This document shows, piece by piece, positions 55,421 through 63,545 of a stretch of DNA of 64,000 nt. The notes under the pieces were generated by a model. That model made no database searches and was not told the origin of the DNA. It saw only the letters and a program-made list of their open reading frames with translations. Every line of letters starts with the position of its first letter. Within the stretch, counting starts at the first letter, position 1. The position numbers and the translations under genes were made by a program. The DNA comes from Gammaproteobacteria bacterium (GTDB taxonomy: Bacteria; Pseudomonadota; Gammaproteobacteria; SZUA-152): the NCBI GenBank assembly GCA_032250735.1, contig JAVVEP010000001.1:124001-188000 (forward strand), written 5' to 3'.

Positions 55421-56194
55421 AAAGGTCTGTGCGAAGTTGAAGGCAAGGTTCTCGTAGGCCCCGTTTTGCACGGCGAGACTCACGCGTCCGCCCGCCCCTG
55501 TCAGCCACTCCAGCTCAACCTGCAGCTGCGGCGCGGAATCGAGCCGCAGGTTAAGGGCGTCATTGATATCCCCGCGGGCGCTTCGTCCTGCTTCGATCTC
55601 GCTGTAGGCCCAGCCCAGTACGATTCCCAGGCGTTGTCCCAGAACCAGTCTGCCACGGGCGGCCAGCGTCCATTCGTGCCAGCTGAGCGTGGCCGACTGG
55701 CTGTCGGTCTTATGGCGGGTCTCCTGGTAGCGATAGTCGGCGTGCAGGCCCAGTTGCGGATTGCGGCCATAGTGGCCGCGCAGCGCAAACCCCGCGTGAT
55801 AGCCGTTCAGGCTCATGCCGGTCAGTACCGTGTCATTGTCCATGCTGAGATAACTGGAGCCGGTGTTAAAACCGAAATGGATATTTTTCTCCTGCAGGGA
55901 AAAGACCGAGAGGCTGATGCGCTCCAGGTTGACCGGGTAGTGCGTGGTGCTGTCGCGCAGGTCGATGTCGCTGCGGGAAAAGCTCAGGGTAAAATCGAAG
56001 GGGTCGCGATAGGGGTTACTATAGGCACTACTATAGGGGCCGTCGCCACGGGGATCGGACTGCGCAAAGCCGGTCGGCGTGAAACTCATGCCGACCAGGG
56101 CGATCGCCAGCCATCGCACGGCCCGGGCCTGGGCGACGAGGCGCAGGGCGCAGGTGGTCAGCGTTGTGTGCAAAGGAATCTGTGGCGGCGGCAT
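55415..56194 (-). CDS. Putative outer-membrane beta-barrel protein
   Basis: A 259-residue protein with a signal peptide (WLAIALVGMSFTPTGFAQ, cleavage near 45) and a mature part of short alternating strands (FDFTLSFSRSDIDLRD, NIHFGFNTGSSYLSM, HAGFALRGHYGRNPQLGLHADYRYQE, ARGRLVLGQRLGIVLGWAY) that ends in AFNFAQTFR. The pattern suggests an eight- to ten-strand barrel. I do not recognise the family. It is divergent from the tetraheme cytochrome gene. Confidence 0.7.
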   Translation of the reverse strand: MPPPQIPLHTTLTTCALRLVAQARAVRWLAIALVGMSFTPTGFAQSDPRGDGPYSSAYSNPYRDPFDFTLSFSRSDIDLRDSTTHYPVNLERISLSVFSLQEKNIHFGFNTGSSYLSMDNDTVLTGMSLNGYHAGFALRGHYGRNPQLGLHADYRYQETRHKTDSQSATLSWHEWTLAARGRLVLGQRLGIVLGWAYSEIEAGRSARGDINDALNLRLDSAPQLQVELEWLTGAGGRVSLAVQNGAYENLAFNFAQTFR

Positions 56195-56318
56195 GTGCTG
56201 GGCTTTGGTGGCTGATTGTTGGTTTCGACATCGGGCCAGTGCCCACTATAGGATAACGCGCAGGTTATGGCATCATCACAGACAGACAACAGGAACGGGC
56301 AACAGGGGCGTGTGTTTA

Positions 56319-57701
56319 ATGATCGATGATACGGATGGCGTGAAACGGCCAGTCGACAAGCCGGGCAGGGGACGATTTCACACGCGGCATAACGGGCGAG
56401 GTCGCTGCTGCGGGTCCTTGTTCTGGCTGGTGAGTCTGCTGTGTTTTGCGCCGGCCCCGCTGTGGGCCGAGGCGTCACTGACGATCATCTACTCCGGCAA
56501 CCTTGACGGTGAGCTGGAACCCTGTGGCTGTAGCGCAGAGGGAAACTTTGGCGGCATCAAGCGGCGTGCCACCCTGTTGCAGCGGCTGCGGGCGGAGAAC
56601 CCTAATCTGGTGCTGCTGTCTGCCGGCGGCCTGTTGAGTGCCGATGGCCCCGGGGATCGGCTGAAAGGCGAGTACATCCTCAAGGGAATGGCGATGCTGG
56701 ATTACGATGCCATTGCCGTGCAGTGGCGTGACCTGGCCTATGGGGAGGCGTTTGCGGCGTCCGTTGCCCTGCCCTGGGTGTTGAGTAATAGCCGCAGCGC
56801 CATCGCCGGTTTTCAGCCCCAGCGTCTGATCGAGCGTGACGCTCAGCGTATTGCCTACTTCAGCTGGCTGGATAGTAAGGGCTCACCTATGCGTCAGATG
56901 CAGGGTGAACACGGGCTGGTGGATGAGGCCCCCGCCGCCCTGCGCGAGGCCCTGCGGCAGGCCCACGCGCAGGGGCAATTGACGGTGCTGGCCACGGATC
57001 TCAGCGGCCAGGCGTTTGCCGAAGCGGTGGGCCTCGCCGATGTCGATATCCTGATCGAAAAGGCCGCCTACGAGGTGTACGGCGAGCCGCGCATGCAGGA
57101 GGGCACTCTGATCGTGCAGCCCGGCTCGCGGGGAATGCGGCTGGGTCGCCTGGACCTGAGTGTGGAGGGCGGACGTATCCGGACCTGGCGGCATGCGATC
57201 CTGCCCATGCCGAATACAATTCCCGATGCCCCCCAGTTGGCGGCCTGGTACGACGAATACAATGCCCGCGTGAAGGCTGACTATCTGCAGCGGGTCGAGC
57301 TCCGCAAGACCCAAACGGCAGGCGCCAGCCCTTTTGCGGGCGAGGCGGTGTGCCAGACCTGTCATGCCGCCCAGCATCAGGTCTGGTTTGATACTGCCCA
57401 CGCCACCGCCTACGAGAAGCTGGAGGCGGTGAGCAAGGCCTTCGACCCGGCCTGTATCCGCTGTCACGTGGTCGGCTTTGATCAGCCCGGCGGTTTTTTT
57501 GACATCAATATCACCGCCCATCTGATGGGGGTGCAGTGTGAATCCTGTCACGGCGCCGGACAGGCGCATGCGGCGGCCGGTGGCAGTCAGCCGCTGGCCA
57601 ACGCCGGCTGGACTCCGCAACAGATGTGCGGCCAGTGCCATGTGCAGAAACACAGTCCGGGATTTGTATTCGACCGCTACTGGCCGAAGATCGCCCATTA
57701 G
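56319..57701 (+). CDS. Tetraheme c-type cytochrome with calcineurin-like phosphoesterase-derived domain
   Basis: A 460-residue exported protein. After an N-terminal helix (FWLVSLLCFAPAPLWAEA, about 33-50) comes a UshA/SoxB-like domain (about 52-330: LTIIYSGNLDGELEPCGCSAEGNFGGIKRRATLL). The usual metal motif (N-D-x-H) is replaced by GNLDGE and a CGC follows, so catalytic activity is doubtful. The C-terminal part has four c-heme sites: CQTCH (345), CIRCH (379), CESCH (407) and CGQCH (437), similar to cytochrome c554-type proteins. Function is unknown; periplasmic electron transfer is likely. AGGGGCG precedes ATG 56319. Confidence 0.87.
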   Translation: MIDDTDGVKRPVDKPGRGRFHTRHNGRGRCCGSLFWLVSLLCFAPAPLWAEASLTIIYSGNLDGELEPCGCSAEGNFGGIKRRATLLQRLRAENPNLVLLSAGGLLSADGPGDRLKGEYILKGMAMLDYDAIAVQWRDLAYGEAFAASVALPWVLSNSRSAIAGFQPQRLIERDAQRIAYFSWLDSKGSPMRQMQGEHGLVDEAPAALREALRQAHAQGQLTVLATDLSGQAFAEAVGLADVDILIEKAAYEVYGEPRMQEGTLIVQPGSRGMRLGRLDLSVEGGRIRTWRHAILPMPNTIPDAPQLAAWYDEYNARVKADYLQRVELRKTQTAGASPFAGEAVCQTCHAAQHQVWFDTAHATAYEKLEAVSKAFDPACIRCHVVGFDQPGGFFDINITAHLMGVQCESCHGAGQAHAAAGGSQPLANAGWTPQQMCGQCHVQKHSPGFVFDRYWPKIAH

Positions 57702-57714
57702 GAGGCTGTCATCA

Positions 57715-57763
57715 GCGCACATAAATTGTGCGCGATAGAGGGTGACTGCCCCTTGATGGTGCA
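57715..57763 (+). promoter_or_regulatory. Two NtrC-like sites upstream of the second amtB
   Basis: GCGCACATAAATTGTGCGC (57715-57733) is a perfect-armed dyad with GCAC...GTGC, and TGCCCCTTGATGGTGCA (57747-57763) matches TGCACC-N5-GGTGCA except one base. They lie 75-120 bases upstream of the sigma-54 promoter. Confidence 0.65.
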
Positions 57764-57836
57764 CTGCGATGGGCGTGAAAAGCGAAATATTGCCCTATCT
57801 TATTGATTTTATTTCTTTAAATAACCTGTGTAGCCA

Positions 57837-57854
57837 TTGGTGCAAAATTTGCAT
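57837..57854 (+). promoter_or_regulatory. Sigma-54 promoter of the second amtB
   Basis: TTGGTGCAAAATTTGCAT fits the consensus TGGYRYR-N4-TTGCW with GG and GC ten bases apart. Start of transcription is expected near 57864, 33 bases before the gene. Confidence 0.82.
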
Positions 57855-57896
57855 TATGTGCACACATTTTGGTTTTGTTATTGAATGGGAGCAGTT

Positions 57897-59093
57897 ATGG
57901 AAGCCATGCAGTCGGGTAGCAACGTTCTTTTCATTCTTCTGGGCGCCATTATGGTGCTGGCCATGCACGCCGGATTCGCCTTCCTGGAGGTGGGCACGGT
58001 ACGCAAAAAGAATCAGGTCAATGCGCTGGTCAAGATCATCGTCGATTTTGCCGTCTCCACCATCGCCTATTTCTTCATCGGTTACAGCATCGCCTATGGC
58101 ATTGGCTTCATGGATGGGGCGCAGGTGCTCAGCGAGAAAAACGGCTACGAGCTGGTGAAGTTCTTCTTTCTGCTGACCTTTGCCGCGGCGATTCCCGCCA
58201 TTGTCTCCGGCGGCATCGCCGAGCGGGCGCGGTTCTACCCGCAGATTGTCGCCACTTTTTTGATTGTGGCCCTGCTGTACCCCCTGTTTGAGGGCGTGGT
58301 CTGGAACGGAAACTTCGGTGTGCAGGACTGGATCGCGGCCACCTTCGGCGCACCGTTTCATGATTTTGCCGGTTCGGTGGTGGTGCATGCCATGGGCGGC
58401 TGGATTGCCCTGGGCGCGGTGCTGTTGCTGGGTGCGCGCCACGGACGCTATAACCGGGACGGCGCCATCTCGGCCCATCCGCCCTCCAGTATTCCCTTTC
58501 TGGCCCTCGGCGCCTGGATACTGACGGTGGGCTGGTTTGGCTTCAATGTGATGTCGGCCCAGACCATCGACGCGGTCAGCGGTCTGGTGGCCGTGAACTC
58601 GCTGATGGCCATGGTCGGGGGCATCCTCGCCGCCCTGCTGGTGGGCAGGAATGACCCGGGCTTCGTGCACAACGGCCCACTGGCCGGGCTGGTGGCGGTG
58701 TGCGCCGGTTCGGACATCATGCACCCCATGGGCGCCCTGGTGACAGGTGCCGTGGCGGGTGGCCTGTTTGTGTGGACCTTCACCCTGACGCAGAACAGAT
58801 GGAAGATCGATGACGTGCTGGGGGTCTGGCCACTGCACGGTCTGTGCGGGGCCTGGGGCGGGATCGCCGCCGGCATCTTCGGCCTGGAGGCCCTCGGCGG
58901 CATGGGCGGGGTGAGCTTTGGCGCGCAGCTGGCGGGCACGCTGCTGGGGGTGGGGGTCGCCCTGGCCGGTGGCTTGGTGATCTACGGCCTGGTGAAAAAG
59001 ACCGTCGGCATCCGCCTGACCCAGGAGGAGGAATACGAGGGCGCCGATCTCAGCATCCACAAGATCGCCTCCGAGTCGAGTTACGAAAAGTAG
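57897..59093 (+). CDS. amtB: Ammonium transporter (second copy)
   Basis: A 398-residue Amt-family channel without a cleaved signal peptide. The twin histidines occur in SVVVHAMGGW and PLHGLCGAWGG, with the TVGWFGFNVMSA signature and a C-terminal QEEEYEGADLSIH tail for PII contact. It is clearly diverged from the copy at 36484 (different loops, shorter N-terminus). ATG 57897 has GGGAG upstream; ATG 57885 lacks one. It has its own nitrogen-type promoter and no adjacent glnK. Confidence 0.94.
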   Translation: MEAMQSGSNVLFILLGAIMVLAMHAGFAFLEVGTVRKKNQVNALVKIIVDFAVSTIAYFFIGYSIAYGIGFMDGAQVLSEKNGYELVKFFFLLTFAAAIPAIVSGGIAERARFYPQIVATFLIVALLYPLFEGVVWNGNFGVQDWIAATFGAPFHDFAGSVVVHAMGGWIALGAVLLLGARHGRYNRDGAISAHPPSSIPFLALGAWILTVGWFGFNVMSAQTIDAVSGLVAVNSLMAMVGGILAALLVGRNDPGFVHNGPLAGLVAVCAGSDIMHPMGALVTGAVAGGLFVWTFTLTQNRWKIDDVLGVWPLHGLCGAWGGIAAGIFGLEALGGMGGVSFGAQLAGTLLGVGVALAGGLVIYGLVKKTVGIRLTQEEEYEGADLSIHKIASESSYEK

Positions 59094-59276
59094 CGCGGTC
59101 GACGCCTGCCTCGTGCTGTCGGTGGTCAGGGAAAACTCGGGCCAGATGTGCTATTCTGCGCGGCCACTATTTTTGGACCGGACCCGTTTTTGACCGAGCC
59201 CGGTGCGAGCGGGTTTATGAGGACGCGACGTTTATCCGTCGGTCTTTGATTCGACGACAGGGCAGGCACTGAGACA

Positions 59277-60683
59277 ATGACTTTGGAACACACGCCGGGC
59301 AAGCAGCCGGTACGCAAGCTGTACATCAAGACCTTCGGCTGTCAGATGAACGAGTACGACTCCGCCAAGACGGCGGAGCTGCTCGGCGCCAGCCATGGGC
59401 TCACCCTGGTGGCGACGCCGGAAGAGGCCGATGTGCTACTGCTCAACACCTGCTCGGTGCGTGAAAAGGCGCAGGAAAAGGTCTTCTCCCAGCTGGGCAT
59501 GTGGCGCGAGATCAAGCAGCAGCGGCCGGATATCGTGATCGGCGTCGGTGGCTGCGTCGCCAGTCAGGAGGGTGAGGCGATCCGTCAGCGCGCCCCCTAT
59601 GTCGATCTCATCTTCGGCCCGCAGACCCTGCACCGTCTGCCGATGATGTTGACCGAACTGCAGTTACAAAAACGCCCGCAGGTGGACGTGTCCTTTCCCG
59701 AGATCGAAAAATTCGACAACCTGCCGGCGCCCAAGGCCGACGGTCCCACCGCCTTTGTCTCCATCATGGAAGGTTGCAGCAAGTACTGTACTTTTTGCGT
59801 GGTGCCCTACACCCGCGGCGAGGAGATCAGCCGGCCCTTCGATGATGTGCTGGCCGAGGTGGCGCAGCTGGCGCAGCAGGGCGTGCGCGAGGTGACCCTG
59901 CTGGGGCAGAATGTCAACGCCTATCAGGGGCAGATGGATGATGGAGATAATGAAGGAGAGGTTGCCGACCTGGCCCTGCTGATCCACTACGTTGCCGCCA
60001 TCGAGGGCATCGATCGCATCCGCTATACCACCTCGCACCCGGTGGAACTGTCCGACTCGCTGATTCAGGCCTATGCCGAGGTGCCCGAGCTGGTGGGCCA
60101 TCTGCACCTGCCGGTACAGACCGGCGCCGATCGCATCCTGGTGCAGATGAAGCGCGGCCACACCGCGCTGGAATACAAGGCCAAGGTGCGCGCGCTGCGC
60201 GAGGTGCGTCCCAACCTGAGCCTGTCCTCGGACTTCATCATCGGCTTTCCCGGCGAGACCGAGGCGGATTTTCAGGCCACCATGGACCTTATCGAGAACA
60301 TCGGCTTCGACCATTCCTTCAGCTTCGTGTACAGCGCCCGCCCCGGCACCCCGGCGGCCGACCTGCCCGACGATGTGCCGCTGGCGGTGAAAAAGCAGCG
60401 CCTCGCCATCCTGCAGGCACGCATCAGCGAAATGGCCGCGGCGATCAGTGCCGCCATGGTCGGCACGGTGCAGCGTGTGCTGGTGGAACGCCCCTCACGC
60501 AAGGACCCCAAGGAAATGAGCGGCCGCACGGAAAACAATCGCGTGGTGAACTTTGCCGGCCAGCCGCGCCTGATCGGCGAGTTTGTCGACGTGCTCATCA
60601 CCGAGGCGTACCCCAACTCCCTGCGGGGCGAGGTGCTGCTGGTCGATGAGCCGCCCGTGGCGACCCGGGCGATAATGGCGTAG
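59277..60683 (+). CDS. miaB: tRNA-2-methylthio-N6-dimethylallyladenosine synthase
   Basis: Radical-SAM methylthiotransferase that adds ms2 to i6A37 of tRNAs. The 468-residue protein has the N-terminal cluster cysteines C22, C59 and C93 (FGCQMN, NTCSV, GGCVAS), the radical-SAM motif C167-x3-C171-x2-C174 ([10 protein letters not shown]), and a C-terminal TRAM domain. It starts the conserved miaB-ybeZ-ybeY-ybeX-lnt gene order, with 46 bases to ybeZ. Confidence 0.97.
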   Translation: MTLEHTPGKQPVRKLYIKTFGCQMNEYDSAKTAELLGASHGLTLVATPEEADVLLLNTCSVREKAQEKVFSQLGMWREIKQQRPDIVIGVGGCVASQEGEAIRQRAPYVDLIFGPQTLHRLPMMLTELQLQKRPQVDVSFPEIEKFDNLPAPKADGPTAFVSIMEGCSKYCTFCVVPYTRGEEISRPFDDVLAEVAQLAQQGVREVTLLGQNVNAYQGQMDDGDNEGEVADLALLIHYVAAIEGIDRIRYTTSHPVELSDSLIQAYAEVPELVGHLHLPVQTGADRILVQMKRGHTALEYKAKVRALREVRPNLSLSSDFIIGFPGETEADFQATMDLIENIGFDHSFSFVYSARPGTPAADLPDDVPLAVKKQRLAILQARISEMAAAISAAMVGTVQRVLVERPSRKDPKEMSGRTENNRVVNFAGQPRLIGEFVDVLITEAYPNSLRGEVLLVDEPPVATRAIMA

Positions 60684-60729
60684 CCTGTGTCCATGCTCAT
60701 CACCAACTCCCCCGGAAAGCCCTGAAAAT

Positions 60730-61731
60730 TTGAACGCTCAACCTGACTCGCGTAGTTTCGCCCTCGATCCCGCCGATAATCAGCGACTGGCCAATGTCTG
60801 CGGCCAGTTCAACGAACACCTGCGTCTGATCGAGGAGCGACTGGACGTGGAGATCCAGCATCGGGGTAACCAGTTCACCGTGCTCGGCACCCCCGCGGCG
60901 ACCCAGGTGGCCGAGCAGGTGCTGAAGCAGCTGTTTACCGAGGCGGCCAGCGGTGAGCTCAAGGGTGAGCGCGTGCATCTGTTATTGCAGGAGGGTTCGG
61001 CCGGCATGGTCGATCCCTCCAGGCAGGGTGTCGAGCAGCGTTTTAATGTCAGCATCACCACCCGTCATGGGGTGATCAAGGCCCGCGGCGCCAATCAGCA
61101 GAAATATCTGCAGAACGTGCTCAGCCATGACATCAATTTCGGGATTGGCCCGGCCGGCACCGGCAAAACCTATCTGGCCGTCGCCTGCGCCGTGGAGGCG
61201 CTGGAAAAGCAGACCGTGCAACGCATCCTGCTGGTGCGGCCGGCGGTGGAGGCGGGCGAGCGTCTGGGTTTCCTGCCCGGCGATCTGGCGCAAAAGGTCG
61301 ATCCCTATCTGCGCCCGCTGTATGACGCCCTGTATGAGATGCTGGGATTTGAGCGTGTCGACAAGCTGATGGAGCGCAATGTTATTGAAGTGGCGCCGCT
61401 GGCCTATATGCGCGGCCGCACCCTCAACGAGTCCTACATTATTCTGGATGAGGCACAAAACACCACAGTCGAACAGATGAAGATGTTTCTGACCCGCATC
61501 GGTTTTGGCTCGACGGCGGTGATCACCGGTGACGTCACCCAGGTCGATCTGCCCAAGAGCACCCGTTCCGGTCTGGCGCATGTGGTTGGTGTGCTGGAAA
61601 AGGTGAAGGGCATCAGCTTTACCTTTTTTGAGGCCAAGGATGTGGTGCGCCACCCCTTGGTGCAAAAGGTGGTGACCGCCTATGATGAATATGAAAAGGC
61701 CGAAGCCAAGAAGGCATCACGGAAAGAATAG
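60730..61731 (+). CDS. ybeZ: PhoH-like ATPase YbeZ
   Basis: A 333-residue PhoH-family NTPase that works with YbeY in ribosome and rRNA maturation. Walker A GPAGTGKTYLAVA (K146), LVRPAVEAGERLGFLPGDL and Walker B IILDEAQNTT are intact. The only credible start is TTG 60730: no in-frame ATG or GTG exists between miaB's stop and this codon, and the sequence after it matches homologues. The preceding GGAAAG is rather far (about 12 bases). It leads to ybeY with three bases between. Confidence 0.95.
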   Translation: MNAQPDSRSFALDPADNQRLANVCGQFNEHLRLIEERLDVEIQHRGNQFTVLGTPAATQVAEQVLKQLFTEAASGELKGERVHLLLQEGSAGMVDPSRQGVEQRFNVSITTRHGVIKARGANQQKYLQNVLSHDINFGIGPAGTGKTYLAVACAVEALEKQTVQRILLVRPAVEAGERLGFLPGDLAQKVDPYLRPLYDALYEMLGFERVDKLMERNVIEVAPLAYMRGRTLNESYIILDEAQNTTVEQMKMFLTRIGFGSTAVITGDVTQVDLPKSTRSGLAHVVGVLEKVKGISFTFFEAKDVVRHPLVQKVVTAYDEYEKAEAKKASRKE

Positions 61732-61734
61732 GCG

Positions 61735-62256
61735 GTGACGGCAGGCGTGCAGATTGAGTTGCAGATGGCCATCGACACGACTGCGGGCGTTGCCGGGCAG
61801 TGGAGCGTGCCGGATACTGAAACGATACAGGCGTGGGCCGATGCGGCACTCAGGCAGGCCGGCATGGATCAGGCCGAACGACAGATGACGGTGCGCATTG
61901 TCGATCTGGCGGAGATGACCCAGCTCAATCAGCAGTACCGGCACAAAACGGGCGCAACCAATGTATTATCCTTTCCCTTTGAGCTGCTCCCCGGGGTTCC
62001 GGCAGCGGCGGGCGAGGATTCCCTGGGCGACCTTGTCATCTGCGCCGCCGTGGTGGAACAGGAGGCTGAGCAGCAGCACAAGGCGGCCGTGGCGCATTGG
62101 GCACACATGATTGTGCATGGTACTTTGCACCTGCTGGGCTATGATCATTTGACCGATGACGAGGCGCAGCAGATGGAAATGAAAGAGATAGCCATACTCG
62201 AGAGTTTTGGTTATGCCAATCCCTACGACAACCCCAACGACAACCCCTACGAATAG
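61735..62256 (+). CDS. ybeY: Endoribonuclease YbeY
   Basis: Zinc metalloenzyme that matures 16S rRNA 3' ends and takes part in ribosome quality control. The 173-residue protein has the H-x3-H-x5-H motif H128-GTL-H132-LLGYD-H138 and KTGATNVLSFPFE. GTG 61735 is the start. Its last 12 residues (NPYDNPNDNPYE) come from a 12-bp tandem repeat in the DNA and form an unusual Asn/Pro tail that the family lacks. Confidence 0.94.
   Translation: MTAGVQIELQMAIDTTAGVAGQWSVPDTETIQAWADAALRQAGMDQAERQMTVRIVDLAEMTQLNQQYRHKTGATNVLSFPFELLPGVPAAAGEDSLGDLVICAAVVEQEAEQQHKAAVAHWAHMIVHGTLHLLGYDHLTDDEAQQMEMKEIAILESFGYANPYDNPNDNPYE
62221..62256 (+). repeat. 12-bp tandem repeat x3 forming the ybeY C-terminus
   Basis: CCCTACGACAAC, CCCAACGACAAC and CCCTACGAATAG; the last copy ends in the TAG stop. 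In frame, it encodes P-Y-D-N / P-N-D-N / P-Y-E. Confidence 0.9.
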
Positions 62257-62317
62257 ATGTCTGAACATCAGCAAAAATTAAACAACACAGTAATCAACAG
62301 AGTAAACATAAAAAATT

Positions 62318-63265
62318 ATGAGTGAAGATCGATCTAGTAGCGCTGCCGTTGGCAACGGACGGCAGCAACCTTCCTGGCTGGATAGACTCGGCCAGACCCT
62401 CCTGAATAAAACCTTTTCCTCGCGACCCAAAGACCGGGACCAGCTGGATATGGTTTTACGCGACGCCCAGAAACATAACCTGCTGGACCATGATGCGCTG
62501 ACGATGATCGAAGGCGTGTTGACCGTGTCCGACATGCAGGTGCGTGATGTGATGGTGCCGCGTTCGCAGATGATCGTGGTGGAAGAGGCGGCATCGCCGG
62601 AGACCTTTCTGCCGGTGATTATCGAATCCGCCCATTCCCGTTTTCCGGTGGTGGGGGATACGCGCGATGAAATCGTCGGTATCCTGCTGGCAAAGGATCT
62701 GCTGGCCTATATCGCTGAGCGCGATGCCAAGCCGGCAGAAGGGAATAGCCATAAGTTTAATCTGCGGGACATATTGCGGCCCGCCGTGTTTGTGCCTGAA
62801 AGCAAGCGCCTGAATGTGTTGTTAAAGGATTTCCGCGCTAACCGTAATCACATGGCGATTGTTGTTGATGAATATGGCGGGGTGGCCGGACTGGTCACCA
62901 TCGAGGATGTGCTGGAACAGATTGTGGGTGATATCGAAGACGAGCACGATTTTGAAGATGATGTATTTATCGTTAAACATTCGGATACTCATTACACCCT
63001 TAAGGCGCTGACGCCGGTCGAAGAATTTAATGAGTATTTCGAAGACACCCTGAGTGATGACGAATGCGATACCATCGGTGGCCTGATCATGCGCGAGTTC
63101 GGTCGCATGCCAGAGCGTGGTGAAAAGTGCCGGATCGGCCGCTACGGTTTCAAGGTGTTGCGGGCCGACAGTCGGCGCATCCATCTGCTGCAAATGAATA
63201 TTCTGGAAACGGATGAAGCTGAAATCGCACCCGGTAAGTCCACCACTAGTACTCCTTCAACCTAA
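62318..63265 (+). CDS. ybeX: CorC/YbeX CBS-domain protein
   Basis: A 315-residue cytoplasmic protein with two CBS domains (about 70-200: MQVRDVMVPRSQMIVVE, HSRFPVVGDTRDEIVGILLAKDL, NHMAIVVDEYGGVAGLVTIEDVLEQIVGDIEDE) and a C-terminal transporter-associated CorC_HlyC domain (about 225-295). It is linked to magnesium efflux and ribosome maturation. The final five residues and the TAA stop (63248-63265) are encoded by the left end of an inserted repeat element, so the native C-terminus has been replaced. Confidence 0.94.
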   Translation: MSEDRSSSAAVGNGRQQPSWLDRLGQTLLNKTFSSRPKDRDQLDMVLRDAQKHNLLDHDALTMIEGVLTVSDMQVRDVMVPRSQMIVVEEAASPETFLPVIIESAHSRFPVVGDTRDEIVGILLAKDLLAYIAERDAKPAEGNSHKFNLRDILRPAVFVPESKRLNVLLKDFRANRNHMAIVVDEYGGVAGLVTIEDVLEQIVGDIEDEHDFEDDVFIVKHSDTHYTLKALTPVEEFNEYFEDTLSDDECDTIGGLIMREFGRMPERGEKCRIGRYGFKVLRADSRRIHLLQMNILETDEAEIAPGKSTTSTPST

Positions 63266-63536
63266 TAATGATGGGCTCAGTTGGCCTGTCAGCGTTCAGG
63301 GCAAGGCGCGCCTCGCAACTAATGGCCGTAGCCCTTAGTAAGAGGCGCAACGCCGCCATGGACGCTGACAGGTCAACCCTTCGGGCGCTCCTGTGGTGTC
63401 CCGCTGCGCGTCGCCTAAAGCGCCTACTTTTGGTGCAGTGCTTGACAAGGACTATGGCCATTGCCTGCGCACTGCGCCTTGCCGCGAAACACCACAGGAA
63501 CGCTGAGCCCATCATTATTAGGTTGAAGGAGTACTA
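63247..63536. mobile_element. MITE-like element with 34-bp terminal inverted repeats
   Basis: Perfect inverted repeats of 34 bp occupy 63247-63280 and 63503-63536, both starting TAGTACTCCTTCAACC. The outermost TA on each side could be the target duplication of a Tc1/mariner (IS630)-type transposition. Inside are two further inverted repeat pairs: CCTGTCAGCGT (63285-63295) with its complement at 63362-63372, and CCTGTGGTGT (63390-63399) with its complement at 63489-63498, so the element folds into nested hairpins. It codes for no transposase; reading frames across it are accidental. Confidence 0.85.
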
Positions 63537-63545
63537 CAAAACCTG

